38,969 nt of DNA. It comes from an uncultured Clostridia bacterium. Its GTDB lineage: Bacteria > Bacillota > Clostridia > UBA1381. Of this stretch, positions 1-8,532 are shown piece after piece. The position numbers were made by a program, and so were the translations under genes. The stretch is from NCBI GenBank assembly GCA_944391225.1, contig CALXSS010000014.1, positions 1 to 38,969 on the forward strand, read 5' to 3'. Each line of letters begins with the position of its first letter. Position 1 is the first letter of the stretch. The notes under the pieces are model-generated. The model was given only the letters and a program-made list of their open reading frames with translations. It was not told the origin of the DNA and searched no databases.

Positions 1-881
1 ACGAGCAGTTCAGCAATATCGATGTAAATCTCAATACAGGCAGTCCCCAGCCTCTTACGGTTGAAAAAGTAGATGGTTTCACATACTGTGATCCGGTAGA
101 TGCTTATTATGATATTTCAAACAACGAGGTAATGGTTATCAAGGAGGTACAGGGCAGGTACATCAACAAGGACGAGGTAGCAGAGCTTGTGACCCAGGTA
201 TACGAGGGAGGTCCAAATGTTAGCATACCTTATTATGTATCTGACGCCTCTGTTACAGCTGAGCAGCTTCAGGCAAAGCTGTTCAATGCTACAATAGCCT
301 CATATTCGACCAATTATGGCTCATCAAACTGGAACAGGCGCGCCAACATTGCACAGGCGGCAAGCAAGATAAACGGAAAGGTGCTTGCTCCGGGCGAGGT
401 GTTCTCGTTCAATGATACAGTAGGACCGCGTTCAGTTGCCAACGGCTTCTATACAGCAAAGGAATACGTAAACGGTGAAACTGTAGACGGCATAGGCGGA
501 GGAACATGTCAGGTAAGCTCAACACTGTATAATGCGGTGCTGTACTCCGATCTGTCGATAGTATCGAGAACAAACCACATGTTCCCGGTAAGCTACTGTC
601 CTATCGGTCAGGATGCGACTGTCGCAGATACGGGAGTTGACTTCAAATTCCTAAACAGCATGGATTATCCTATCAAGATATCTGCCGTAACAAGCGGAGC
701 AACAATAACAGTGAGCATAATAGGAACACAGCGAGATGATCCGCGTACTGTAAAGATAACAAATACATCAAAGGCGGTAGGAGCTGACACATCGGTACAT
801 TCAGTAAGATATGTCTATAACTCAGCCGGCGAGCTTATACAGACAGATGATCTGGGTAACAGCTATTATCTCAGTCACTGA
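1..881 (+). CDS. VanW family protein (3' part)
   Basis: The reading frame is open from base 3, so the gene starts before the window; about 292 residues remain. A VanW domain occupies roughly bases 290-770. Visible family motifs are VLAPGEVFSFND, then GGGTCQVSSTLYNA, then SRTNHMFPVSY. Proteins of this family are usually exported or membrane-anchored and often carry peptidoglycan-binding-like repeats before the VanW domain. VanW is named from some vancomycin-resistance clusters, but its biochemical role is unknown, and no resistance genes are nearby, so this should not be read as a resistance gene. A strong hairpin terminator follows about 100 bp downstream, so the gene is probably the last in its transcript. 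The N-terminus and any signal peptide are outside the window. Confidence 0.9.
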   Translation, partial: EQFSNIDVNLNTGSPQPLTVEKVDGFTYCDPVDAYYDISNNEVMVIKEVQGRYINKDEVAELVTQVYEGGPNVSIPYYVSDASVTAEQLQAKLFNATIASYSTNYGSSNWNRRANIAQAASKINGKVLAPGEVFSFNDTVGPRSVANGFYTAKEYVNGETVDGIGGGTCQVSSTLYNAVLYSDLSIVSRTNHMFPVSYCPIGQDATVADTGVDFKFLNSMDYPIKISAVTSGATITVSIIGTQRDDPRTVKITNTSKAVGADTSVHSVRYVYNSAGELIQTDDLGNSYYLSH

Positions 882-911
882 CGGTAAAAAAATAATGAAA
901 AATATACAAAA

Positions 912-944
912 TTATTCGATATGCCTATTGCAATAATCGAATAA
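912..944. repeat. AT-rich inverted repeat over the -35 region
   Basis: TTATTCGAT at 912-920 is the exact reverse complement of ATCGAATAA at 936-944, with 15 bp between. It surrounds the candidate -35 hexamer at 928-933, so an operator is more likely than a terminator. No binding protein can be named. Confidence 0.45.
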
Positions 945-956
945 ATGTGATATTAT
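928..956 (+). promoter_or_regulatory. Candidate promoter upstream of gatCAB-aspS
   Basis: TTGCAA (928-933), a 17-bp spacer, then TATTAT (951-956) preceded by TGA, which makes an extended -10. A start near 963 would give a leader of about 180 nt that contains the hairpin at 978-1032. The arms of an inverted repeat (912-920 and 936-944) flank and partly overlap the -35. Confidence 0.45.
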
Positions 957-977
957 ATATAGCATATCAGGTACGGC

Positions 978-1036
978 AAAGACGCTGTACATCGGTCTGA
1001 ACTATAGTTTCATACCGGTGCACAGCGTCTTTTTGC
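978..1036 (+). terminator. Long hairpin terminator after the VanW gene
   Basis: A 19-bp stem pairs 978-996 (AAAGACGCTGT...) with 1014-1032 (...ACAGCGTCTTT). It has one wobble and one mismatch, a 17-nt loop, and ends in a T run. It probably ends the VanW transcript. If the promoter at 928-956 is real, it also sits in the gatC leader and could act as an attenuator. Confidence 0.75.
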
Positions 1037-1145
1037 TTTATTAAGACTGATCAACAGATCAAAAAAATATATATACGCGTATAAAATATATCGCGTAACA
1101 GCACGGAGCAGACAGTGTCTGCACAGCGGAAAAGAGGTATCGATT

Positions 1146-1424
1146 ATGTTTGATGAAAAACTGACAGCGCATCTTGCGGAGCTGTCAAAGCTTGAGTTCA
1201 ACAATGAGGAGCTTGAAAAAATGACGGAGGATATGACTGCGATAGTAGGGCTTATGGATAAGGTGCGCGGCTTTGAAACTGATGAAAAGCCGTATACCGT
1301 AGAGCCGGTATCATACGGAGAGCTGAGAGAGGATAATTATAAAGCTTCATATCCGACTGATAATATACTCAAAAATGCGGCTAACATAAAGAACGACAGC
1401 TTTGTCGTGCCAAAAGTGGTGTAG
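1146..1424 (+). CDS. gatC: Asp-tRNA(Asn)/Glu-tRNA(Gln) amidotransferase subunit C
   Basis: GatC is the small scaffold subunit that wraps around GatA and stabilises GatA-GatB in the heterotrimer that amidates Asp-tRNA(Asn) and Glu-tRNA(Gln). The product has 92 residues, the normal GatC size. It shows the helical N-terminal part (HLAELSKLEFNNEE) and the later LREDNYKASYPTDNILKNA stretch typical of the family. The ATG follows an AAAAGAGG ribosome site. It is the first gene of gatC-gatA-gatB-aspS, and its TAG stop lies inside the AGGAGG ribosome site of gatA. Confidence 0.93.
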   Translation: MFDEKLTAHLAELSKLEFNNEELEKMTEDMTAIVGLMDKVRGFETDEKPYTVEPVSYGELREDNYKASYPTDNILKNAANIKNDSFVVPKVV

Positions 1425-1437
1425 GAGGCGAGCGAAG

Positions 1438-2868
1438 GTGAAAATATCCGGGATAAGAAAAAGGCTGGACAGCCGCGAGATAGGCGCAGTCGAGCTTACA
1501 AAGGAATATCTTGACAGAATAGACAGGTATGACGGTAAAATAAACAGCTATATAACCGTATGCCGCGATGAGGCTGTCGCAATGGCGGAAAGAGCGCAGA
1601 AGCTTATAGACTCAGGCAATGCGTCGGCGCTGACAGGAATACCGCTGTCTGTAAAGGATAATATATGCACTAACGGGATAAAAACGACCTGCGCATCACG
1701 CATGCTGAAGGACTTTGTTCCGGTGTATGACGCGTATGCAGTTGAAAAGCTTAAAAACGAGGGCTTTGTTATGCTCGGCAAGACGAATATGGACGAGTTT
1801 GCAATGGGCGGTTCATCTCAGACCTCATATTTCGGCGGCGTAAAGAATCCATATAATACCGAATGTGTTCCGGGCGGCTCATCGGGCGGAGCGGCGGCAT
1901 CAGTCGCGGCGGGAATGTGCGCGGCAGCCCTTGGTTCAGATACCGGCGGATCGGTAAGACAGCCGAGCGCATTCTGCGGAGTTACAGGCTTAAAGCCGAC
2001 CTATGGCGCAGTGTCAAGATGGGGGCTTATAGCGTTCGCATCGTCCTTTGATCAGATAGGAGTATGCGCGCTTTCTGCTGAGGACGCCGGATATGTTTTT
2101 GACGCCATATGCGGCAGAGATGAAAATGACGCTACATCATCGGCAAGAGCAAAGGGCGGCAGCACGGAGCTTATAGGAAAGGATATTTCAAATATTACTG
2201 TGGGCATACCGCGTGAATTTATCGAGGACGCATCTGACGAGGTAAAGGAGGCGGTACAAAAAGCCGCGGAGTTTTACAGACAGACGGGCTGCAATGTAAA
2301 GGAATGCTCTCTGCCGTCATTGGAGTACGCGGTATCGGCATACTACCTGATCTCATCGGCTGAGGCGGCGTCAAACCTTTCAAGATTTGACGGGATCAAA
2401 TACGGGCACCGCTCAGGTCTTGGAGAGGATTATAACGCGCTGATAAAGAGCTCAAGGAGCGAGGGCTTCGGAACGGAGGTAAAGCGCCGGATAATGCTTG
2501 GAAACTATGCGCTGTGTTCAGGCTATTATGACGCCTATTATAATAAGGCGCGCCGCATACGCGCTCAGATCAGGAATGAGTACAGAGCGATATTTGACAG
2601 CTGTGACGTTATTCTGACGCCTACAGCCCCAACTCCGGCTTACAGGATAGGAGCGCAGGAGGATGATCCGGTAAAGATGTATCTTGCTGATGTTTGCACT
2701 GTAACAGCAAATATAGCGGGACTTCCATCGGTGTCAACAGTATGCGGCTACAGCGGCGGGCTGCCTGTAGGTATGAGTATCACCGGCAGACCGTTTGACG
2801 AAAAAACGATACTTGCCGTATGTGACAGATTTGAAAGGGATTTTGAGCGAAAGGAGTGCTGTTTATGA
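1438..2868 (+). CDS. gatA: Asp-tRNA(Asn)/Glu-tRNA(Gln) amidotransferase subunit A (amidase)
   Basis: GatA hydrolyses glutamine and passes ammonia to GatB. The amidase-signature triad is visible as Lys73 (SVKDN), the cis-Ser148 in GGSSGG and nucleophile Ser172 in DTGGSVRQPS. The spacings (75 and 24) equal those of characterised GatA enzymes. The start chosen is GTG at 1438, 9 nt after AGGAGG (1423-1428), giving 476 residues. The frame is also open from 1402, but that would overlap gatC and has no ribosome site. The TGA stop overlaps the gatB ATG (ATGA), which indicates translational coupling. Confidence 0.95.
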   Translation: MKISGIRKRLDSREIGAVELTKEYLDRIDRYDGKINSYITVCRDEAVAMAERAQKLIDSGNASALTGIPLSVKDNICTNGIKTTCASRMLKDFVPVYDAYAVEKLKNEGFVMLGKTNMDEFAMGGSSQTSYFGGVKNPYNTECVPGGSSGGAAASVAAGMCAAALGSDTGGSVRQPSAFCGVTGLKPTYGAVSRWGLIAFASSFDQIGVCALSAEDAGYVFDAICGRDENDATSSARAKGGSTELIGKDISNITVGIPREFIEDASDEVKEAVQKAAEFYRQTGCNVKECSLPSLEYAVSAYYLISSAEAASNLSRFDGIKYGHRSGLGEDYNALIKSSRSEGFGTEVKRRIMLGNYALCSGYYDAYYNKARRIRAQIRNEYRAIFDSCDVILTPTAPTPAYRIGAQEDDPVKMYLADVCTVTANIAGLPSVSTVCGYSGGLPVGMSITGRPFDEKTILAVCDRFERDFERKECCL

Positions 2869-4280
2869 GGTATCAGCCTGTTATAGGACTTGAAATACAC
2901 TGCGAGCTGCTTACAGGATCAAAGGTATTCTGCAGCTGCCGCAACGAATTCGGAGGCGGAGCGAATACGCGCGTGTGTCCGCGCTGCTCGGGAATGCCCG
3001 GAACTCTGCCGCTGCTTAACCGCAATGCTGTAAGACTGGCGGCAAAGGCGGGCTTTGCCACAAACTGCACAGTAAATAAATACAGCGCGTTCGACAGAAA
3101 GAATTATTTCTATCCCGATCTGCCTAAGGCGTATCAGATAACCCAGTTTGAAAGCCCTATATGCACAGATGGATATATAGATGTAATAGGCGGAAAGAGG
3201 ATAAGGATAAACAGGATACACATAGAGGAGGACGCCGGAAAGCTTGTGCACGATGATTATGAGGGCATATCTATGGCGGATTATAACCGCTGCGGCGTGC
3301 CGCTTATAGAGATAGTTACGGAGCCTGATTTCCGCTCAGCGGAGGAGGTACAGGATTTTGTGCAGAAGATAGCGCAGAGCCTGAGGTATGCCGGTGTATG
3401 CGATGGCAGAATGGAGCAGGGCTCATTAAGAGTAGATGTGAATATTTCAATAATGCCCTACGGCTCGGAGGAGTTTGGAACGAGGGCGGAGATAAAGAAC
3501 CTTAACTCCGTAAAATCCATAGGCAGAGCGATAGAGTATGAAATATCCCGCCAGTCTGAGATACTCGACAAGGGCGGCAGGGTAGTGCAGGAGACAAGAC
3601 GTTATAATGAAAATCATGACGATACAAAGGCTATGCGCTCAAAGGAGGAGGCGCACGACTACAGATATTTTCCGGAGCCGGATATTCCGCCCGTTCTTTT
3701 CAGCGATGATGAGATAGAGCAGATAAGGAATGAAATGCCTGAGATGCCTGCTGAAAGGTACAGAAGATATACAGAGGAATATGGCTTGAGCGGAGAGGAC
3801 GCAAGGCTGATGACCGCGCAAAAGGAGTTTTCGGATTTTTATGATTCAGCGGCGGCGTCAGCGCCTGAATACAGGCTCATATCGAACCTGATGCTCGGCG
3901 AGATAAGCCACCTGATAAACGAGACAGGAACAGATATTTCCAATGTGAAGTTTACGCCGGAGGCTGTGGCAAAAACCGCAAAAATGACGGCGTCAGGAAC
4001 AATATCCAAAGGCTCGGCAAAGGAAATAATAGATATATTGTTCGAGGAGGGCGGCGATCCGGAAAAAATAGCCGGAGAGCGCGGCTTTATAATGAGCAAT
4101 GACGCATCGGAGATGGAAGCGGTCATAGATAAGGTTCTAAGCGATAATGCGGAGCTTGTGGAGCAGTACCGCAGCGGCAGTGAAAAGCTGTTCGGATATA
4201 TTATGGGACTTGTGATGCGCGCGTGCGGCAAGGGAGCAAATCCGGCGATAATCAAGCAGAAGCTGTCGGAAAAGCTGTGA
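2865..4280 (+). CDS. gatB: Asp-tRNA(Asn)/Glu-tRNA(Gln) amidotransferase subunit B
   Basis: GatB binds the misacylated tRNA, phosphorylates the Asp or Glu carboxylate with ATP, and uses ammonia from GatA to make the amide. The product has 471 residues, normal for the family. The N-terminus reads VIGLEIHCELLT, followed by the cysteine pairs CSC and CPRC of the zinc-binding loop, then DRKNYFYPDLPKAYQITQ and the HIEEDAGKL active-site strand. The C-terminus has the GatB/YqeY tail domain (about 325-471) that grips tRNA. The start is ATG 2865, 8 nt after AAGGAG; the GTG at 2856 lies inside that ribosome site and is unlikely. Confidence 0.95.
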   Translation: MRYQPVIGLEIHCELLTGSKVFCSCRNEFGGGANTRVCPRCSGMPGTLPLLNRNAVRLAAKAGFATNCTVNKYSAFDRKNYFYPDLPKAYQITQFESPICTDGYIDVIGGKRIRINRIHIEEDAGKLVHDDYEGISMADYNRCGVPLIEIVTEPDFRSAEEVQDFVQKIAQSLRYAGVCDGRMEQGSLRVDVNISIMPYGSEEFGTRAEIKNLNSVKSIGRAIEYEISRQSEILDKGGRVVQETRRYNENHDDTKAMRSKEEAHDYRYFPEPDIPPVLFSDDEIEQIRNEMPEMPAERYRRYTEEYGLSGEDARLMTAQKEFSDFYDSAAASAPEYRLISNLMLGEISHLINETGTDISNVKFTPEAVAKTAKMTASGTISKGSAKEIIDILFEEGGDPEKIAGERGFIMSNDASEMEAVIDKVLSDNAELVEQYRSGSEKLFGYIMGLVMRACGKGANPAIIKQKLSEKL

Positions 4281-4353
4281 TGCTTTGCAGATAAATCGGC
4301 GGTCAGCAAAAGAGCTGACGCTGAGCGGAGAGTATATTGAAAGGAAAATGATT

Positions 4354-5664
4354 ATGCAGAAAATAGAGGGAAGATCGCTTGTCAGCGAGTTCACCATAGA
4401 TGATTTGAAAAAAGCGGAGGGAGGCAGAATAAGCCTTTGTGCCTGTGTGCACAAGCTCCGCAGGATGTCGGGCTTTACATTTGTGCTTTTGAGGACGGGA
4501 AGATATGTGATCCAGTCCGTATATGTGCCGGGGCTGTGCGAAAAAACTCTGCAAGGAGTCTGCGAGGGCGCGTATGTGGAGATCACCGGAGATGTAAAGG
4601 AGGAAAAGCGCGCGGCATACGGCTATGAAATAACCTTAAGGGATATAGAAATACTGTCTGCGCCGGCGGCTGAATATCCTCTGCACGTTTCAGACCGGGT
4701 GCTTGGCTGCACACTGGATACAAATCTCGCATACAGAAGCGTCGCTCTGCGCCATCCGCATGAGCGCGCAGTGTTCAGGATACAGGAGGGAGTAGTGAGC
4801 GGTTTCAGAGAATTCATGCTTGCTGAGAATTTTACAGAGATACATTCGCCTAAAATATGCGCGGCGGCAGCTGAAGGCGGAGCAAATATATTCAAGCTTA
4901 AATATTTCGGGCAGGATGCGGTCCTTGCGCAAAGCCCTCAGTTTTATAAGCAGACTTGCGTGGCGTTTTTCGACAGGGTATTTGAGATAGCGCCTGTATA
5001 CCGCGCGGAAAAGCATAACAGCACAAGGCATCTGAATGAATATATAGGTCTGGATTTTGAGATGGGATTTATAAAGGATATGACAGATGTCATGCAGATG
5101 GAAACAGCCATGCTGAGGCATGTGATGGAATATCTGAAAAAGAACTATTCGCATGAGATAGAAATGCTTGGAGCGGATATACCGGAGATAGGTGAAATAC
5201 CTGCCGTGACCTTCTTTGAGGCGCTTGATATACTCGGAAAGGAAAGAAATCAGTTTGATCTTGACCCCATGGACGAGGTAAAGCTGTGCGAGTATGCAAA
5301 GGCTGAGTATGGCTGCGAGCTTATTTTCGTAACAAAATTCCCGGGGCAGAAGCGTCCGTTCTATGCAATGGACACGCCGGAGGATCCTAAGCTGGCTGAA
5401 AGCTTTGATCTGCTTTTCAGAGGTCTTGAGATAACGACCGGCGGTCAGCGTATACATGATTATGATATGCAGCTCAAAAAGCTGGAAAGATATGGGATAG
5501 AGCCGGAGGAGCTTGAAAGCTATCTTTCTATCCACAAATACGGCATGCCGCCACACGGAGGGCTGGGCATAGGTCTTGAAAGGCTTGTAATGAAGCTGCT
5601 CGGGCTTGAAAACATAAGGCAGGCATCGCTGTTCCCGCGCGACATGCACCATTTAATACCTTAA
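4354..5664 (+). CDS. aspS: Archaeal-type aspartyl-tRNA synthetase, probably non-discriminating
   Basis: This class IIb synthetase attaches aspartate to tRNA(Asp) and probably also to tRNA(Asn), whose Asp is then amidated by the neighbouring GatCAB. It has 436 residues and lacks the large bacterial insertion domain, as archaeal-type AspRS does. Motif 2 is seen in FEIAPVYRAE...RHLNEY and motif 3 in GGLGIGLERLVM. Also visible are SPKI, LAQSPQFYKQ and the OB-fold anticodon domain at about 20-105. His33 in that fold aligns by eye with the histidine reported as a marker of non-discriminating enzymes, where discriminating ones carry a bulky residue. The start is ATG 4354, 8 nt after GAAAGGA; ATG 4348 is too close to that site. 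It ends the gat operon. Confidence 0.88.
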   Translation: MQKIEGRSLVSEFTIDDLKKAEGGRISLCACVHKLRRMSGFTFVLLRTGRYVIQSVYVPGLCEKTLQGVCEGAYVEITGDVKEEKRAAYGYEITLRDIEILSAPAAEYPLHVSDRVLGCTLDTNLAYRSVALRHPHERAVFRIQEGVVSGFREFMLAENFTEIHSPKICAAAAEGGANIFKLKYFGQDAVLAQSPQFYKQTCVAFFDRVFEIAPVYRAEKHNSTRHLNEYIGLDFEMGFIKDMTDVMQMETAMLRHVMEYLKKNYSHEIEMLGADIPEIGEIPAVTFFEALDILGKERNQFDLDPMDEVKLCEYAKAEYGCELIFVTKFPGQKRPFYAMDTPEDPKLAESFDLLFRGLEITTGGQRIHDYDMQLKKLERYGIEPEELESYLSIHKYGMPPHGGLGIGLERLVMKLLGLENIRQASLFPRDMHHLIP

Positions 5665-5685
5665 AAGCGGATCAATAATAGCGGA

Positions 5686-7380
5686 TCAATGGGAAAGATC
5701 CGGCAGCGGAGCGCTGAAAAGCTCCGCTGTTTTTTTGCAATAGAATTGGACGCTGCCGTTATCTTTCAGCAGTATGGTTCTTGTTCCCTCGTCAGCCACT
5801 ATGCCAAGACCGGTTATGCGCGCAAGGGTGCGCGGCGAAACACAGAGATTGCCGTTGATAACGCGCGGAGCGTCAGGCAGAACATCAGCAGAGGTGACGC
5901 CGTTTATTCGCCTTAAATATGCTGTGCTATCCGGCTTTACAGCCGCGGCGCAGCTGCCACAGTCGATTATGTAAGCCTGCAAGCTGTCGTCCCAGTATAC
6001 AGCGTCACCGACAGCCTCCGCGGCAGGGCGCACGGGTATCATTGTAATGCCGTCCGCTGTCATAGGCGGAGCGGAGGAAAGATCAATTTCTTCAAATGAC
6101 GGCGTGTATATCCTCAGCAGCTCATCAGCCTTGTTGTTCGTGTTTATCAATACCGTGGAGGTGGAGTCTATCCACTCCTTTTCGTATATCCTGCTCAGCT
6201 CATCGGTAGTTATGCCTGTATAGCCGTTCAGGCTGTATACTGTTTCAAATTCGTGCCTGACTGAACCGTCACACAGTATAACGCGTGTTGTTTTTCCGTC
6301 TATTATATCATAGGCGGGCTCTCCGTCCTTGTTCCTGTAATATATCGGGGAAATGGGAGAGCATTTCTTGCCGCGTCTGCGTGTCAGAGTTAATGTGTCA
6401 CCGCTGTATTCAACATCATAGCCATAGTGTTCAAGATCCTCAGCTATTATCACCGGGACCTTATCTCCCATGTGGTACAGAGTGGGGACCTGCTTTCCGT
6501 CTATAACTGTGCGTATATTGGTGAAATACAGCTTGCTGAACAGCTCTTTTTTTGCGGCAAAGCCGTAATCAAGCAGCCGCGCGGCGTCTATAAACCTCTG
6601 ATCGTTCCCTGCTGAGCCCATTGTTACAGCTATCATACGAACGTTATCACGCACAGCGGTGGCGCAGAAGCAGCAGCCCGCGGCTGTGGTCGTTCCGGTC
6701 TTTAAACCGTCCGCGCCGCTGTAGTAAAACGTGTCAAGCAGATGATTTGTAGTTTTGTAGTTCCCTCCATGAAAGCTGACAAGAGTCTTGCTGGAGCGAT
6801 CGAGTATATCGGGATGATCGTTGATTATCCTGCGTGAAAGCTCCGCCATAGAAACGGGTGTTATCTCGTTATTGGCAAGCCCGTAGCAGTCGTAAAAATG
6901 GGCGGTAAGCCCCAGCTCCTCAGCGGTGCTGTTCATGCGCTCAACAAATGACTGCTCGCTCCCTGCTGTAAGCTCAGCCAGCGCGAGTGCTGCGTCATTG
7001 GCGGATACTACGATAACCATGTCTATAAGCTCATCTACCGTGTAAACCGTATCAGGGTGAAGAGGTATAACTGTAAGTCCCGGATCCTTGGCTCCAAGCC
7101 CGCTCACATTGGCGCTTATCGGTACTATGGTATCATAGGATATATCTCCTCTGTCTATAGATTCATAGATACAGTACATGGTCATTATTTTTGTCATACT
7201 TGCCGGAATAAGTATGCTGCCTCCGTTATATTCGTAAAGCACGCGTCCGGTCTCATGATCCATAACGCATGCGCCGTTAGACGTTATCTGAGTTCCGCCG
7301 ATATCTGCCGCATGCGCAGGAACGCTGAAAACAACGCAGAATATCATGGCAATAATTGTTTTGAATAGTGTTTTATTCAA
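5686..7380 (-). CDS. D-alanyl-D-alanine carboxypeptidase (S11) with C-terminal CuAO-N-like domains
   Basis: This DacA/DacF-type low-molecular-mass penicillin-binding protein trims the terminal D-Ala of peptidoglycan outside the membrane. The S11 motifs are complete: Ser61-Met-Thr-Lys64, Ser126-Ala-Asn128 and Lys227-Thr-Gly229. A signal peptide (NKTLFKTIIAMIFCVVFSVPAHA) precedes the domain. Beyond residue 265 the usual PBP5 C-terminal domain is replaced by two stretches resembling copper-amine-oxidase N-terminal modules, the second at about 430-545 (MIPVRPAAEAVGDAVYWDD). These occur widely in Clostridia as extracellular, non-enzymatic modules. The start chosen is TTG at 7378-7380, 7 nt after GGGGGG; this puts the signal peptide at residue 1. 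An upstream TTG at 7411-7413 is possible but has no ribosome site. Length is 564 residues. Confidence 0.9.
   Translation of the reverse strand: MNKTLFKTIIAMIFCVVFSVPAHAADIGGTQITSNGACVMDHETGRVLYEYNGGSILIPASMTKIMTMYCIYESIDRGDISYDTIVPISANVSGLGAKDPGLTVIPLHPDTVYTVDELIDMVIVVSANDAALALAELTAGSEQSFVERMNSTAEELGLTAHFYDCYGLANNEITPVSMAELSRRIINDHPDILDRSSKTLVSFHGGNYKTTNHLLDTFYYSGADGLKTGTTTAAGCCFCATAVRDNVRMIAVTMGSAGNDQRFIDAARLLDYGFAAKKELFSKLYFTNIRTVIDGKQVPTLYHMGDKVPVIIAEDLEHYGYDVEYSGDTLTLTRRRGKKCSPISPIYYRNKDGEPAYDIIDGKTTRVILCDGSVRHEFETVYSLNGYTGITTDELSRIYEKEWIDSTSTVLINTNNKADELLRIYTPSFEEIDLSSAPPMTADGITMIPVRPAAEAVGDAVYWDDSLQAYIIDCGSCAAAVKPDSTAYLRRINGVTSADVLPDAPRVINGNLCVSPRTLARITGLGIVADEGTRTILLKDNGSVQFYCKKTAELFSAPLPDLSH
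5704..5737 (+). terminator. Intrinsic terminator of the gatCAB-aspS operon
   Basis: CAGCGGAGC (5704-5712) pairs with GCTCCGCTG (5721-5729) around an 8-nt loop and is followed by a run of T residues (5730-5737). It lies inside the last codons of the opposite-strand carboxypeptidase gene. Confidence 0.85.
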
Positions 7381-7744
7381 TCTATATCCCCCCAAAAAAT
7401 TATAAACAGACAATTTTAAGAATCCAGATCACAATCGCGTCAATATCGCAAATTATACAATATCGGTCAATAACATATCCTGCTGCAAGCTCCGTTAGAT
7501 AGATAATACAAGAGAGCGTTGTACAGCTTTGAAAGAAAAAAACGGATATCGAAAACATATTCCTGATCGGATTATCATATACAATTATACATCAGCAGCG
7601 CATAAAATGTCAATAGCTGACGAGACATGTAAAGAATTGAAATTTAGTGAAAACCATGTTGACATACTGATATAAAGTAAGTATAATTATTGTATCAGGT
7701 CTGGCGCAATAATAGAATTAATCTGCGTTGTGAGGTGGATATAT
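7381..7744. other. Divergent intergenic region between dac and the Crp/Fnr regulator
   Basis: This 364-bp gap has no credible gene. It holds the near-perfect rightward promoter at 7659-7687. Leftward, a TATAAT (forward 7452-7457) lies upstream of the carboxypeptidase gene but lacks a good -35, so its promoter is uncertain. Nothing else was recognised. Confidence 0.6.
7659..7687 (+). promoter_or_regulatory. Consensus sigma-A promoter for the Crp/Fnr-family regulator
   Basis: TTGACA (7659-7664), a 17-bp spacer and TATAAT (7682-7687) match the consensus exactly. The transcript would start near 7694, about 50 nt before the ATG. No TGTGA/TCACA site is seen near it, so autoregulation is not evident. 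Confidence 0.88.
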
Positions 7745-8404
7745 ATGGATTTTGCTGAATGTTTTCCTGTCTATAACAGACTGGGCAAGGAGGAACAGTC
7801 TTTACTTATGTCAGGTGTAGTATTTAGAAAGATAAAGAAAGGCACGATTATCCGAGGAGGAGCTAATGACTGTACGGGATTAGTGCTTATCTGTTCAGGA
7901 CAGCTCCGCGCATATATAGTTTCTGATGAGGGAAAGGAGGTAACGATATATAGACTGTTAGACAGAGATGTGTGTCTGCTTTCGGCGTCTTGCATGATGC
8001 CAAGCATGCAGTTTGATGTAACTGTCACAGCGGAGAAGGATACAGAGGCATGGATAATACCTATAAAGGTATATAAACCACTTATGGACAGCTCCGCGCA
8101 GATTGCAAATTACACAAATGAGCTGTTATGTACGCGTTTTACAGAGGTTATGTGGCTGATAGAGCAGATACTATGGAAGAGCTTTGATAAGCGTTTGGCT
8201 CTGTTTCTTATAGATGAGTGTAATATTGAGGATACATCTATTCTACATATAACGCATGAGCAGATAGCTTCGCATCTTGGAAAGGCGCGCGAGGTTGTAA
8301 CAAGGATGTTGAAATATTTTCATAATGAAGGTGTAGTAAGGCTTACAAGAGGTGCGGTGATAGTGACAGATCATAACAAGCTGAAAAAAATAGCGGGGCT
8401 GTAG
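7745..8404 (+). CDS. Crp/Fnr-family transcriptional regulator
   Basis: The 219-residue protein has an N-terminal cyclic-nucleotide-binding-like beta-roll (about 10-115), a long dimer helix (about 118-150), and a winged helix-turn-helix (about 168-205). The recognition helix carries Arg182-Glu183-xxx-Arg187, the same RExxxR spacing as E. coli CRP, which contacts TGTGA half-sites. There are seven cysteines (6, 43, 50, 77, 83, 129, 159). The pair in DVCLLSASC recurs in a large anaerobe subgroup and may be redox-sensitive (inference). The residues needed for cAMP binding are not evident. The start is ATG 7745, 6 nt after GAGGTGG. The gene converges on the rubrerythrin operon, whose promoter carries a matching palindrome. 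Confidence 0.88.
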   Translation: MDFAECFPVYNRLGKEEQSLLMSGVVFRKIKKGTIIRGGANDCTGLVLICSGQLRAYIVSDEGKEVTIYRLLDRDVCLLSASCMMPSMQFDVTVTAEKDTEAWIIPIKVYKPLMDSSAQIANYTNELLCTRFTEVMWLIEQILWKSFDKRLALFLIDECNIEDTSILHITHEQIASHLGKAREVVTRMLKYFHNEGVVRLTRGAVIVTDHNKLKKIAGL

Positions 8405-8532
8405 CAAAATGCACAGACCACATAAAGCGAAAAGAACAAAGCAGATAAGCCATTTTTTTAAGGATACTGCTATCAATTTTAAGGTGGAAATTTTCATAAA
8501 TGAAAATTTCAGCATTAAGATCGCTTTATGTT

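Noticed and set aside
1..881. Vancomycin resistance
   Set aside because: VanW-domain proteins are widespread without resistance; no vanHAX-type gene is present, and Ddl looks like a normal D-Ala-D-Ala ligase.
1037..1145. T-box or tRNA-sensing leader ahead of gatC
   Set aside because: The AGGGTGG-type T-box sequence is absent and the gap is too short for specifier and antiterminator stems.
4690..5652. 320-residue open frame on the minus strand
   Set aside because: It is entirely antisense to the well-supported aspartyl-tRNA synthetase, has no ribosome site and no domain pattern, and codon use follows the sense gene.
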